NCBI RefSeq assembly: GCF_050729195.1
Contig: NZ_JBOHKS010000219.1
Span: forward strand, 1 to 15,650
Origin: Hypericibacter sp050729195
GTDB lineage: Bacteria > Pseudomonadota > Alphaproteobacteria > Dongiales > Dongiaceae
DNA: 15,650 bases
Direction: 5' to 3'
Every line of letters starts with the position of its first letter. The first letter of the stretch is position 1. Shown here piece after piece: positions 7,846 through 15,206 of the stretch. The translations under genes and the position numbers were made by a program. A model generated the notes under the pieces. It was given only the letters and a program-made list of their open reading frames with translations. It made no database searches and had not been told where the DNA came from.

Positions 7846-8927
7846 ATCTGGATCTGAAACTCGAACGGGTGGTGCGCCGGCATGAGGAGCTGGCCGAGGC
7901 GCTCGCGGCCGAGGGCAAGCGCGACGCGCAGGGATTCGCGCGCATGGCGAAGGAATATTCGAGCCTGGCCCCCACCGTCGAAGCCATCCTCGAGCTGCGC
8001 AAGGCGCGCGGAGAGGCCGACGACCTTGCGAGCCTGAGTCAGGATGCGGCGGCCGAGCCCGAGATGCGGTCCCTGGCCGAAGAGGAACTGCGCGCCGCCA
8101 AGGCGCGGCTCGCCGAGATCGATCAGCGCCTCAAGGTCCTGCTGCTGCCCAAGGACGAGACCGACGACCGCAACGCCCTCCTGGAGGTGCGCGCCGGGAC
8201 CGGCGGCGAGGAGGCGGCCCTGTTCGCGGCGCAGCTCTTCCGCATGTATAACCGCTATGCCGAGCTGCATGGCTGGAAGTTCGAGCTCATCAGCCTCAAC
8301 GAGACCGGCATCGGCGGCTATAAGGAGGCGATCGCCGAGATCACCGGCCGCGGCGTGTTCGCGCGACTCAAGTTCGAATCGGGCGTTCATCGCGTCCAGC
8401 GCGTGCCGGCGACGGAAGGCAGCGGACGGATCCATACGTCGGCCGCAACCGTGGCCGTGCTGCCCGAAGCCGAAGAGGTCGATATCCAGATCGAGGAGAA
8501 GGAGCTGCGGATCGACGTGTTCCGGGCCTCGGGCCCGGGCGGCCAGTCGGTCAACACCACCGACAGCGCGGTGCGGATCACCCATATCCCGACCGGCCTC
8601 GTGGTGCAGCAGCAGGACGAGAAATCGCAGCACAAGAACAAGGCCAAGGCCATGAAGGTGTTGCGCGCGCGGTTGTTCGAGATGGAGCGCAACAAGCGCG
8701 ATGCCGAGCGCGCCGCCTCGCGCAAGAGCCAGGTCGGCTCGGGCGACCGCTCCGAGCGCATCCGCACCTACAATTTCCCGCAAGGTCGCGTCACCGACCA
8801 CCGCATCAACCTCACCCTCTACAAGATCGAGGATGTGATGGAGGGCGACGGGCTCGACGAGCTGATCGACTCGCTGACCGCCGACGATCAGGCGACGCGT
8901 CTGGCCGAATTCGTCGAGGAAGGATGA
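7842..8927 (+). CDS. prfA: Peptide chain release factor 1
   Basis: RF1 reads UAA and UAG in the ribosomal A site and triggers peptide release. The 361-residue product has the codon-recognition tripeptide PAT at 189-191, diagnostic of RF1 as opposed to the SPF of RF2, and the universal GGQ at 233-235 in SGPGGQSVNTTDSAV, at the same positions as E. coli RF1. The QHKNKAKAMKVLRARL helix follows. Q235 is the residue methylated by PrmC. The start is GTG at 7842, overlapping the stop of the GluTR-like gene by 4 nt (GTGA), with AAGGA (7831-7835) 6 nt upstream. Its stop in turn overlaps the prmC ATG (ATGA), so the three genes look translationally coupled. Confidence 0.98.
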   Translation: MNLDLKLERVVRRHEELAEALAAEGKRDAQGFARMAKEYSSLAPTVEAILELRKARGEADDLASLSQDAAAEPEMRSLAEEELRAAKARLAEIDQRLKVLLLPKDETDDRNALLEVRAGTGGEEAALFAAQLFRMYNRYAELHGWKFELISLNETGIGGYKEAIAEITGRGVFARLKFESGVHRVQRVPATEGSGRIHTSAATVAVLPEAEEVDIQIEEKELRIDVFRASGPGGQSVNTTDSAVRITHIPTGLVVQQQDEKSQHKNKAKAMKVLRARLFEMERNKRDAERAASRKSQVGSGDRSERIRTYNFPQGRVTDHRINLTLYKIEDVMEGDGLDELIDSLTADDQATRLAEFVEEG

Positions 8928-9826
8928 ACGGGGCATCGGGCGCCGCTGTCGGCGAGCTGCTGGCGATCGGCCAGCAACGCCTCGGCCGGGCCGGCATCGA
9001 GAATGCGCGCCGCGAGGCGCGGCTGCTTCTCGCCGCCGCCATGGCGCGGCCCTGGGGCGATCTCGTCGGGGAGGAGCGGCAGCCGGTGGCGGCCGATGCG
9101 GCGGTTCGCTTCGATGGCTTCGTCGCGCGGCGTGCTGCGCGCGAGCCGGTCTCGCGGATTCTCGGCCATCGCGAATTCTGGAGTCTGGATTTCGGCCTCT
9201 CCGCCGCGACACTCGATCCCCGTGCCGACAGCGAAGCGCTGATCGAGGCCGTGCTCGAGGCGGTGCCGTCGCGCGATGCGTCGCTGTCGATTCTCGATCT
9301 CGGTTGCGGCAGCGGTTGTCTGCTGCTGGCGCTGCTCACCGAATTTCCGCAGGCGCGAGGGATCGGCATCGATCTGGCGCCGCTCGCGGCGGCGACGGCG
9401 GGCGCGAACGCCGAGCACAATCGGCTGGAGAGGCGGGCCCGGTTTCAGATCGGCGATTGGGACTCCGGTCTTACCGGGCGCTTCGATATCATTGTGTCTA
9501 ATCCCCCCTATATTCCGACATCCCGGATTGCGACGCTCGAACCGGAGGTGGCGCGGTACGATCCCCTGTTGGCGCTCGATGGCGGTGCCGACGGTCTCGA
9601 TGCGCACCGCCAACTGGCGCAGCTGCTGCCGCGGCGTCTTGCCGATGGTGGCATTGCTGTGATCGAGCATGGCGACGAACAAGGGCCCGCAGCGCAATCG
9701 ATTTATGAAGCGGCGGGACTTGTCCTACGCAAATGGCATGCCGATCTCGGAGGCCATCGGCGATGCCTCGTGATGGCCTCCGATGGCGACAAAAAAACAG
9801 TTGGAAAGGGTAGGGGGACCGTCTAG
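8924..9826 (+). CDS. prmC: Release factor glutamine N5-methyltransferase
   Basis: PrmC (HemK) uses S-adenosylmethionine to methylate the glutamine of the GGQ motif in release factors RF1 and RF2, raising termination efficiency. The 300-residue product has an N-terminal helical domain (about 1-85), with REARLLLAAAMARPWGDL, and REPVSRILGHREFW just before the methyltransferase domain. SAM-binding motif I is LDLGCGSGCLLLALL around 124-137, and the glutamine-binding NPPY motif is at 193-196 in IIVSNPPYIP, followed by EPEVARYDPLLALDGGADG. The ATG overlaps the prfA stop by 4 nt and AGGA precedes it directly inside the prfA end, so expression is probably coupled to its own substrate. Length is normal. 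Confidence 0.97.
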   Translation: MNGASGAAVGELLAIGQQRLGRAGIENARREARLLLAAAMARPWGDLVGEERQPVAADAAVRFDGFVARRAAREPVSRILGHREFWSLDFGLSAATLDPRADSEALIEAVLEAVPSRDASLSILDLGCGSGCLLLALLTEFPQARGIGIDLAPLAAATAGANAEHNRLERRARFQIGDWDSGLTGRFDIIVSNPPYIPTSRIATLEPEVARYDPLLALDGGADGLDAHRQLAQLLPRRLADGGIAVIEHGDEQGPAAQSIYEAAGLVLRKWHADLGGHRRCLVMASDGDKKTVGKGRGTV

Positions 9827-9989
9827 GTTAGTTGGGAAAGCAGAACCGAGACGCTCGGCCAAGGGGGCCGGGCCAACGTTCTGTACCCCTCCCAAGCTGA
9901 TGCTTGATTTGATGCGACGGCAGCCCTGACGATTGGCGCCGTGCGCCCGGGAAGCGGGAATAACGGTATCCTAGCGAAGCGATAAGGCG

Positions 9990-10379
9990 ATGAGGCAAGG
10001 CTCGAATCCCCGGCGTTCGCGCGGCCGCGGCCAGCGCAAACCACATTTCAATCCGCGTCAGCAGACCTTTGACAGCAACGGACCCGATGTCCGCGTGCGC
10101 GGCAACGCCTATCAGGTGCTGGAGAAGTATCTGGCCCTGGCGCGCGATGCCAGCTCCGCGGGCGATCGCATCGCCGCGGAAAACTTTCTTCAGCATGCCG
10201 AGCATTACTACCGGCTCATCAACGCCTATGCCGGCGACGAGCAGAACCAGAATCGCAACCGTCAGATGGGCCGTCCCGATGGCACCGGCGGGGACAACGA
10301 CGAAGGCGACAATGACGGAGATGACGGCCAGCCGATGAACGGCGCGGCGAACAAGGCGCCGGAGCCCGCCGGCGAATAG
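9990..10379 (+). CDS. DUF4167 domain protein of unknown function
   Basis: This 129-residue soluble protein has a strongly basic N-terminus (residues 1-19, rich in Arg, Gly and Asn, like an RNA-binding tail), a conserved core of about 60 residues (20-80: FDSNGPDVRVRG, EKYLALARDASSAGDR, AENFLQHAEHYYRLI) and a low-complexity acidic C-terminus (Asp, Glu, Gly, Asn). The core matches DUF4167, a family that I know only from alphaproteobacteria, usually between prmC and clpB, as here. TAAGG (9983-9987) is close to the ATG. No enzyme motif, signal peptide or membrane segment is seen. The charge asymmetry and location beside translation genes hint at nucleic-acid or ribosome binding, but that is inference. 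No convincing promoter could be picked in the 163-nt gap before it. Confidence 0.88.
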   Translation: MRQGSNPRRSRGRGQRKPHFNPRQQTFDSNGPDVRVRGNAYQVLEKYLALARDASSAGDRIAAENFLQHAEHYYRLINAYAGDEQNQNRNRQMGRPDGTGGDNDEGDNDGDDGQPMNGAANKAPEPAGE

Positions 10380-10387
10380 GCCGGTAT

Positions 10388-10476
10388 CCCCCGAAAAGGG
10401 GGGCCACCCGAGCGCCGAAATTCGGGTCTTGGTGGCGGATTCCCTGGCCCCTGGCGGCTTCTTTCGGGGGCCGAAA
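10388..10476 (+). other. Structured region downstream of the DUF4167 gene, possible terminator
   Basis: Several hairpins are packed here: CCCCC (10388-10392) with GGGGG (10398-10402) around a GAAAA loop; GCCACC (10403-10408) with GGTGGC (10431-10436), enclosing or competing with CCCGA (10407-10411) and TCGGG (10422-10426); and TTTCGG (10462-10467) with CCGAAA (10471-10476) around GGG. None has a clear T run, so intrinsic termination is uncertain. The region separates the DUF4167 gene from the clpB promoter. Confidence 0.4.
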
Positions 10477-10490
10477 TTGTCCCTACCCCT

Positions 10491-10518
10491 CTTGTGTCAT
10501 TGCGGCCGGCGCCCATAT
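10491..10518 (+). promoter_or_regulatory. Sigma-32 (RpoH) heat-shock promoter of clpB
   Basis: CTTGTGT (10491-10497) and GCCCATAT (10511-10518) are separated by 13 bp. The E. coli RpoH consensus is CTTGAAA, 13-14 bp, CCCCATNT; here the -35 keeps the CTTG core and the -10 matches 7 of 8. Transcription would start near 10525, about 120 nt before clpB. Heat-shock control of clpB is well known, which supports the call. Confidence 0.8.
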
Positions 10519-10538
10519 TTCCCTGGGGCCCGATAGAC

Positions 10539-10578
10539 CCTGACCGGCCAGGTCAGGCGCGCTGGCGGGTGCCTGACC
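10539..10578 (+). promoter_or_regulatory. Mutually exclusive hairpins in the clpB leader
   Basis: Within the predicted clpB 5' leader, GGTCAGG at 10551-10557 can pair either with CCTGACC at 10539-10545 (7 bp, 5-nt loop) or, as GGTCAGGC, with GCCTGACC at 10571-10578 (8 bp, 12-nt loop). The two pairings exclude each other. Neither covers the clpB ribosome binding site at 10635-10640, so a regulatory effect is only a possibility. Confidence 0.4.
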
Positions 10579-10645
10579 GGAAATTCGCATCCTTCGCGAG
10601 GCGCTGGGAAAACCGGGCCGGGGCGAGAGAGGGCAAGGGAAACAA

Positions 10646-13240
10646 ATGGACTTCGAAAAATTCACCGAACGCGTTCGCGGATTCATCCAGTCCGCGCAAG
10701 GCTTGGCGTTGCGCTCCGGCCATCAGCGCTTCACGCCCGAGCATCTGCTCAAGGTGCTCCTGGATGATAACGAAGGCCTCGCGGCCAATCTGATTCGCAA
10801 CGCGGGTGGCGATCCGGCCCGCGCGCTCAAAGATACCGAAGCCGAATTGGCGAAGCTGCCGAAGGTCGAGGGCAGCGGGGCCGGCCAGGTCTATCTGGCG
10901 CCGGAGACCGCGCGCCTGTTCGACAGCGCCGGCACGATCTCCGAGAAGGCCGGCGACAGTTTCGTGACGGCTGAACGGCTGCTGCAAGCCCTGGCGCTGG
11001 CGACGGGAACCCCGTCCGCCGCGATCCTCAAGCGGCTCAATGTCACGCCCCAGGGGCTGGAAAAGGCGATCGCGGACCTGCGGCAGGGCCGCCAGGCGCA
11101 TAGCGCCACGGCCGAGAACAATTACGAGGCCCTGAAGAAATATGCGCGCGACCTGACGCAGGCCGCGCGCGACGGCAAGCTCGACCCCGTGATCGGTCGC
11201 GACGAAGAAATCCGCCGCACCATCCAGGTCCTGTCGCGCCGCACCAAGAACAATCCCGTTCTCATTGGCGAGCCCGGCGTCGGCAAGACGGCCATCGTCG
11301 AGGGGCTGGCGCTGCGCATCGTCAATGGCGACGTGCCGGAGAGCCTCAAGAACAAACGTCTGATGGCGCTCGATCTGGGAGCGCTCGTCGCCGGCGCCAA
11401 GTTCCGCGGCGAGTTCGAGGAACGGCTCAAGGCCGTGCTGCAGGAGATCTCGGCCGCGGCGGGCGAGGTGATCCTCTTCATCGACGAGCTGCATACGCTG
11501 GTGGGTGCCGGCGCCGCCGAAGGTGCCATGGACGCATCCAACATGCTCAAACCCGCCCTGGCCCGGGGCGAGCTTCATTGCGTCGGCGCCACCACCCTCA
11601 ATGAGTACCGCAAGCATATCGAGAAGGACGCGGCACTGGCCCGGCGCTTCCAGCCCGTGATGGTGTCGCAGCCCTCGGTCGAGGAGACCATCTCGATCCT
11701 GCGCGGGCTCAAGGAGAAATACGAGCTCCATCACGGCGTGCGCATCACCGACGGCGCGATCGTGTCGGCGGCGACGCTGTCCAACCGCTATATCACCGAC
11801 CGTTTCCTGCCGGACAAGGCGATCGACCTGGTCGACGAGGCGGCGAGCCGTCTGCGCATGCAGATGGATTCGAAGCCCGAGAATATCGACGAGGTCGACC
11901 GCAAGCTGATCCAGCTCAAGATCGAGCGCGAGGCCCTGAAGAAGGAAAGCGACCGGGCGTCGGTCGACCGGCTCAAGGCCCTCGAGAAGGAGCTGAGCGA
12001 GCTCGAAAGCCGCTCGGCCGAACTGACCGCGGCCTGGCAGGCCGAGAAGCATCAGCTGGCGGGCACGCAGAAGATCAAGGAGCAGATCGACCAGGCCCGC
12101 GCCGAGGCCGAGCAGGCCCAGCGCCGCGGCGATCTCGCCCGCGCGGGCGAGCTGCTCTATGGACGGATTCCGGAGCTGCTGCGCCAGCTCGAGAAGGCGC
12201 AGCATGCCGAGCAGCACCGCATCCTGAACGAGGTGGTCGGCGAGAACGAGATCGCGGAAGTGGTCTCGCGCTGGACCGGGATTCCCGTCGACAAGATGCT
12301 CCAGGGCGAGCGCGACAAGCTCCTGAAGATGGAGCAGCTCCTGGGCAGCCGCGTCATCGGCCAGGAAGAGGCGATCGTCGCGGTCTCCAACGCCGTGCGC
12401 CGGGCGCGTGCCGGGTTGCAGGATCCGAACCGCCCGATCGGCTCGTTCCTGTTCCTAGGTCCCACGGGCGTCGGCAAGACCGAGCTGACCAAGGCGCTCG
12501 CGGCCTTCCTGTTCGACGATGAGCACGCGATGGTGCGCATCGACATGTCGGAATATATGGAGAAGCATTCGGTCTCGCGCCTGATCGGCGCGCCGCCGGG
12601 CTATGTCGGCTATGACGAAGGCGGCGCCTTGACCGAAGCCGTGCGGCGGCGGCCCTATCAGGTCGTGCTGTTCGACGAGGTCGAGAAGGCGCATCCCGAC
12701 GTCTTCAACGTGCTGCTCCAGGTGCTGGACGACGGGCGCCTGACCGACGGTCAGGGACGCACGGTCGATTTCCGCAACACGCTGATCGTGCTGACCTCCA
12801 ATCTCGGCAGCGACATCCTGGCGAGCCAGCCCGAAGGGCAGGACTCCTCGGCGGTGCGCGAGCGGGTGATGGAGGTGGTGCGCAGCGCCTTCCGGCCGGA
12901 GTTCTTGAACCGGCTCGATGAGATCCTGCTGTTCAGCCGCCTGACACGGGCGCAGATGGCCGGCATCGTCGAGATCCAGCTGAAGCGGCTGGTCGCGATG
13001 CTGGCCGAGCGCAAGATCGCGATCGAGCTCGACGAGAAGGCCAAGACCTGGCTGGCCGACGCCGGCTACGACCCGGTCTATGGCGCCCGGCCGCTGAAGC
13101 GGGTGATTCAGCGCGAGCTGCAGAACCCGCTGGCCAATCTCCTGCTGGCCGGCCGCATCGCGGACGGTGATACGGTCAAGGTGAGCGCCAATGCCAAGGG
13201 CCTCACCGTCAATGGCGAGGCGGTCGCGAAGGCGGCTTAA
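10646..13240 (+). CDS. clpB: ATP-dependent disaggregase ClpB
   Basis: ClpB is a cytoplasmic hexameric AAA+ machine that, with DnaK/DnaJ/GrpE, pulls polypeptides out of heat-induced aggregates. The 864-residue product has the Clp N-domain (about 1-150, FTERVRGFIQSAQGLA), the first AAA+ module with Walker A GEPGVGKTA (K214) and Walker B LFIDELHTLVGAG, the long coiled-coil middle domain (about 405-525, rich in Glu/Lys/Arg/Leu) that distinguishes ClpB from ClpA, and the second AAA+ module with GPTGVGKTE (K611) and VVLFDEVEKAHPDVF, then a C-terminal D2-small domain. The start is ATG at 10646 with AAGGGA (10635-10640) 5 nt upstream. It has its own RpoH-type promoter and ends before a strong hairpin terminator, so it is probably a single-gene transcript under heat shock. 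Confidence 0.98.
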   Translation: MDFEKFTERVRGFIQSAQGLALRSGHQRFTPEHLLKVLLDDNEGLAANLIRNAGGDPARALKDTEAELAKLPKVEGSGAGQVYLAPETARLFDSAGTISEKAGDSFVTAERLLQALALATGTPSAAILKRLNVTPQGLEKAIADLRQGRQAHSATAENNYEALKKYARDLTQAARDGKLDPVIGRDEEIRRTIQVLSRRTKNNPVLIGEPGVGKTAIVEGLALRIVNGDVPESLKNKRLMALDLGALVAGAKFRGEFEERLKAVLQEISAAAGEVILFIDELHTLVGAGAAEGAMDASNMLKPALARGELHCVGATTLNEYRKHIEKDAALARRFQPVMVSQPSVEETISILRGLKEKYELHHGVRITDGAIVSAATLSNRYITDRFLPDKAIDLVDEAASRLRMQMDSKPENIDEVDRKLIQLKIEREALKKESDRASVDRLKALEKELSELESRSAELTAAWQAEKHQLAGTQKIKEQIDQARAEAEQAQRRGDLARAGELLYGRIPELLRQLEKAQHAEQHRILNEVVGENEIAEVVSRWTGIPVDKMLQGERDKLLKMEQLLGSRVIGQEEAIVAVSNAVRRARAGLQDPNRPIGSFLFLGPTGVGKTELTKALAAFLFDDEHAMVRIDMSEYMEKHSVSRLIGAPPGYVGYDEGGALTEAVRRRPYQVVLFDEVEKAHPDVFNVLLQVLDDGRLTDGQGRTVDFRNTLIVLTSNLGSDILASQPEGQDSSAVRERVMEVVRSAFRPEFLNRLDEILLFSRLTRAQMAGIVEIQLKRLVAMLAERKIAIELDEKAKTWLADAGYDPVYGARPLKRVIQRELQNPLANLLLAGRIADGDTVKVSANAKGLTVNGEAVAKAA

Positions 13241-13268
13241 GCAGCCTCGACGGCGGCCCTAGAATCGA

Positions 13269-13300
13269 AACGGCGGCGGTTCCCTCGAACCGCCGCCGTT
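13269..13300. terminator. Bidirectional terminator between clpB and the M23 gene
   Basis: A perfect 13-bp inverted repeat, AACGGCGGCGGTT (13269-13281) and AACCGCCGCCGTT (13288-13300), has a 6-nt loop. It lies in the 95-nt gap between two convergent genes. On the + strand the stem is followed by GTCGTTTC, a weak T run. Stem strength and convergent placement make it the likely terminator for both transcripts. Confidence 0.85.
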
Positions 13301-13335
13301 GTCGTTTCAGCGGGCTCCGCGATGGGACCGTGGCG

Positions 13336-15039
13336 CTACTGGCAGCCCTTATAATTGGGCGCGGCGCTGCAATCCGGCGACTGGACGGTTCCCTCGGCGG
13401 TCTGGATCTGCTCCGCCTCGAGCTGCTCCTTGAGCGCAATCATCTCGCCCAGGGCCGCTTTGAACTTCTTCAGGTCGTTGCCGGCCAGCTTGCTGCCGGA
13501 GGGCAGCTTGACGCTGGTCGGATTGACCTGGCTGCCATTCACCAGCACTTCGAAATGGAGATGCGGGCCGGTGGCGCGGCCGGTGGCGCCGACATAGGCG
13601 ATGATGTCGCCCTGATGCACGCGCGAGCCGACATGGAGGCCTTTGGCGAAGCGGCTGATATGGGCATAGGCCGTCGCGTAGGTGGCGTTATGCTTGATCT
13701 GCATATAGTTGCCGTAGCTGCTGAAGGGCCCGATCTTGGTGATCACCCCGTCGCCCGCGGCGAAAATCGGCGTGCCTGTCGGGGCGCCGAAATCCACGCC
13801 CTTATGCATCGTGCTGTAGCCCAGGATCGGGTGGTTGCGCATGCCATAGCCGGAGGTGATGCGCGCGCCGTCGACGGGCGTGCGGAGCAGCGCCTTGCGC
13901 ACGCTTTCGCCCTTCGGATTGAAGTAGTCGACGAACCCGTCCGACATCTCGTAGCGATAGAGCTCGTAGGTCTTGCCGGAAAGCGTGATCGAGGCGTAGA
14001 GCAGATCGCCCGGCTTCGCCAAATTGCCATCTTCGTCGTCGAGACGGTCGAACACGAACTCGAAGGTATCGCCGGGCTGGATGTCGCGCTGGAAGTCGAC
14101 ATCGTAGCTGAGGGCCTTGATCGCCGCGGAGATGATCGCGACGGGCACGCCCGCATCCTGGGCCGCTTCGAACAGGCTCGAATGGATCTCGCCGCGCACG
14201 GCGACGTTGCGATGGGTCAGGGGCTTGTCGATGGCGAAGGCGGTGAAGCCGCCATCGAGCGCGCGCGTGACCTGCAGATCGCGATCGACCGAAGGCTGCA
14301 GGCTCAGGCTCACGAGCTGGAAGTCGATCGGGCCCTGATGCTGTTTCTCGGGCGCGGAGAAGGTCAGCGCGATTTCCTGGCCGGGGCGCAGATCCTTGGG
14401 CGCGAACAGATCCTGCAGCGCTTCGATCGCGCTATAGGCGTCGTCATGGCTGACGCCGGCATTGACCAGCACGGTGATCAGCGTGTCGCCGCGCTGCACT
14501 TGCACGGTCTGTGCGATCGCAGCGCTGGGGCTGGCGGGATCGGCGTCGTCGCCGGCAACGGGCGCTTCGCCCATCGTCTCGTCGGGAAGGACGCCGTCGC
14601 TCTGATCCGCATCCGAGGTTTCGTCGGAGGGCGCCGTCGTTGCCTCGGCTTCGCTGGTGGGAATGCGCGGTGCCGGCAGTGCGGCCACGCTGGGGCCGGG
14701 CGCAACCGTCTCCGATTCCGCAGCGGGCGCGGCGCCGCTCGTGTCGGCGGCACTCGCATCGGCGGATGAGGTCTGGGCGGCGTTGGTGTCGTCGGAACTC
14801 GTGGTCGGCGTCGCCTCGGCGACGTCAGCCGTATCGGTCGCTTGAGCGGTCGAAGGGGCAGGGAGCGCGGTGCTGTCGGCGGCGGTTCGCTGATGGGGCA
14901 CGGCGGCATCGACCGGCGGGAGCAGGTCGGGGCTTGTCGCGCGCAACAGCAGCGTCATGGTCAGAGCTGCAACTACAAAACCGCACTTCCCGGCATGGAG
15001 CTTGAACGTTCTGCCGATAAAACGAATGCGTGGGGTCAA
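13336..15039 (-). CDS. Membrane-anchored M23 family metallopeptidase (LytM-type peptidoglycan endopeptidase)
   Basis: M23 peptidases cut peptide cross-bridges of peptidoglycan in the periplasm. The 567-residue product has an N-terminal basic stretch and a hydrophobic segment (about 19-35, FVVAALTMTLLL) acting as signal anchor, an Ala/Ser/Thr/Asp/Glu-rich linker (about 45-175), a LysM/OapA-like region (about 178-228, VQRGDTLITVLVNAG), a connecting beta region, and the M23 domain (about 392-505). All expected catalytic residues are present: zinc ligands H412 and D416 (HKGVD) and H495, with H460 (AYAHISR) and H493 (HLH), so it should be an active hydrolase and not an EnvC/NlpD-like activator. 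Two cysteines, C557 and C566, near the C-terminus could form a disulphide. The start is TTG, with GAGGGG on the - strand about 8 nt upstream. It converges on clpB, a common alphaproteobacterial arrangement. Confidence 0.93.
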   Translation of the reverse strand: MTPRIRFIGRTFKLHAGKCGFVVAALTMTLLLRATSPDLLPPVDAAVPHQRTAADSTALPAPSTAQATDTADVAEATPTTSSDDTNAAQTSSADASAADTSGAAPAAESETVAPGPSVAALPAPRIPTSEAEATTAPSDETSDADQSDGVLPDETMGEAPVAGDDADPASPSAAIAQTVQVQRGDTLITVLVNAGVSHDDAYSAIEALQDLFAPKDLRPGQEIALTFSAPEKQHQGPIDFQLVSLSLQPSVDRDLQVTRALDGGFTAFAIDKPLTHRNVAVRGEIHSSLFEAAQDAGVPVAIISAAIKALSYDVDFQRDIQPGDTFEFVFDRLDDEDGNLAKPGDLLYASITLSGKTYELYRYEMSDGFVDYFNPKGESVRKALLRTPVDGARITSGYGMRNHPILGYSTMHKGVDFGAPTGTPIFAAGDGVITKIGPFSSYGNYMQIKHNATYATAYAHISRFAKGLHVGSRVHQGDIIAYVGATGRATGPHLHFEVLVNGSQVNPTSVKLPSGSKLAGNDLKKFKAALGEMIALKEQLEAEQIQTAEGTVQSPDCSAAPNYKGCQ

Positions 15040-15069
15040 CGCACTATCCCCTCAATCCAGATTGCTGAT

Positions 15070-15160
15070 TCGGTGGCGACCCGAACGACCGCGCCCCCTG
15101 GAGCGCCACCGACGGCCAAAGCCCGTGCACCCCGACTTCAAGATTAATAAGCGATCGGGG
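15070..15160 (-). promoter_or_regulatory. Two inverted repeats in the M23 gene leader
   Basis: Upstream of the M23 gene, TCGGTGGCG (15070-15078) pairs with CGCCACCGA (15103-15111, within one base), giving about 9 bp with a loop of about 25 nt. ACCCCGA (15129-15135) pairs with TCGGGGT (15155-15161), 7 bp around an AT-rich 19-nt loop. They could be leader hairpins or operator sites. No known riboswitch is recognised. Confidence 0.35.
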
Positions 15161-15177
15161 TTAACGACTTGCGTGCA

Positions 15178-15206
15178 ACATGCAAAGTCATGCACCGGTC
15201 TGTCAA
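15178..15206 (-). promoter_or_regulatory. Candidate sigma-70 promoter of the M23 gene
   Basis: On the - strand a perfect TTGACA (plus-strand TGTCAA at 15201-15206) is followed after 17 bp by GCATGT (15178-15183), or after 18 bp by CATGTT. The -35 is consensus and the -10 is weak. It would give a leader of about 130 nt that includes the two inverted repeats. Confidence 0.4.

Noticed and set aside
7479..9212. 577-codon - strand frame opposite prfA and neighbours, and similar long frames at 10553-12217 (-), 3888-5354 (-) and 13330-14769 (+)
   Set aside because: All lie exactly opposite conserved genes (prfA, clpB, ispG, M23 peptidase), show low-complexity Arg/Ala/Asp composition and have no domain signature.
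9846..9873. Hairpins after prmC (CCGAG/CTCGG and GGCC pairs) as a terminator
   Set aside because: Stems are short, GGCC is self-complementary and common here, and no T run follows.
15146..15164. Repeated TTAA sequences suggesting a CtrA site (TTAA-N7-TTAA)
   Set aside because: No pair of TTAA has the required 7-bp spacing; the closest pair is 13 bp apart.
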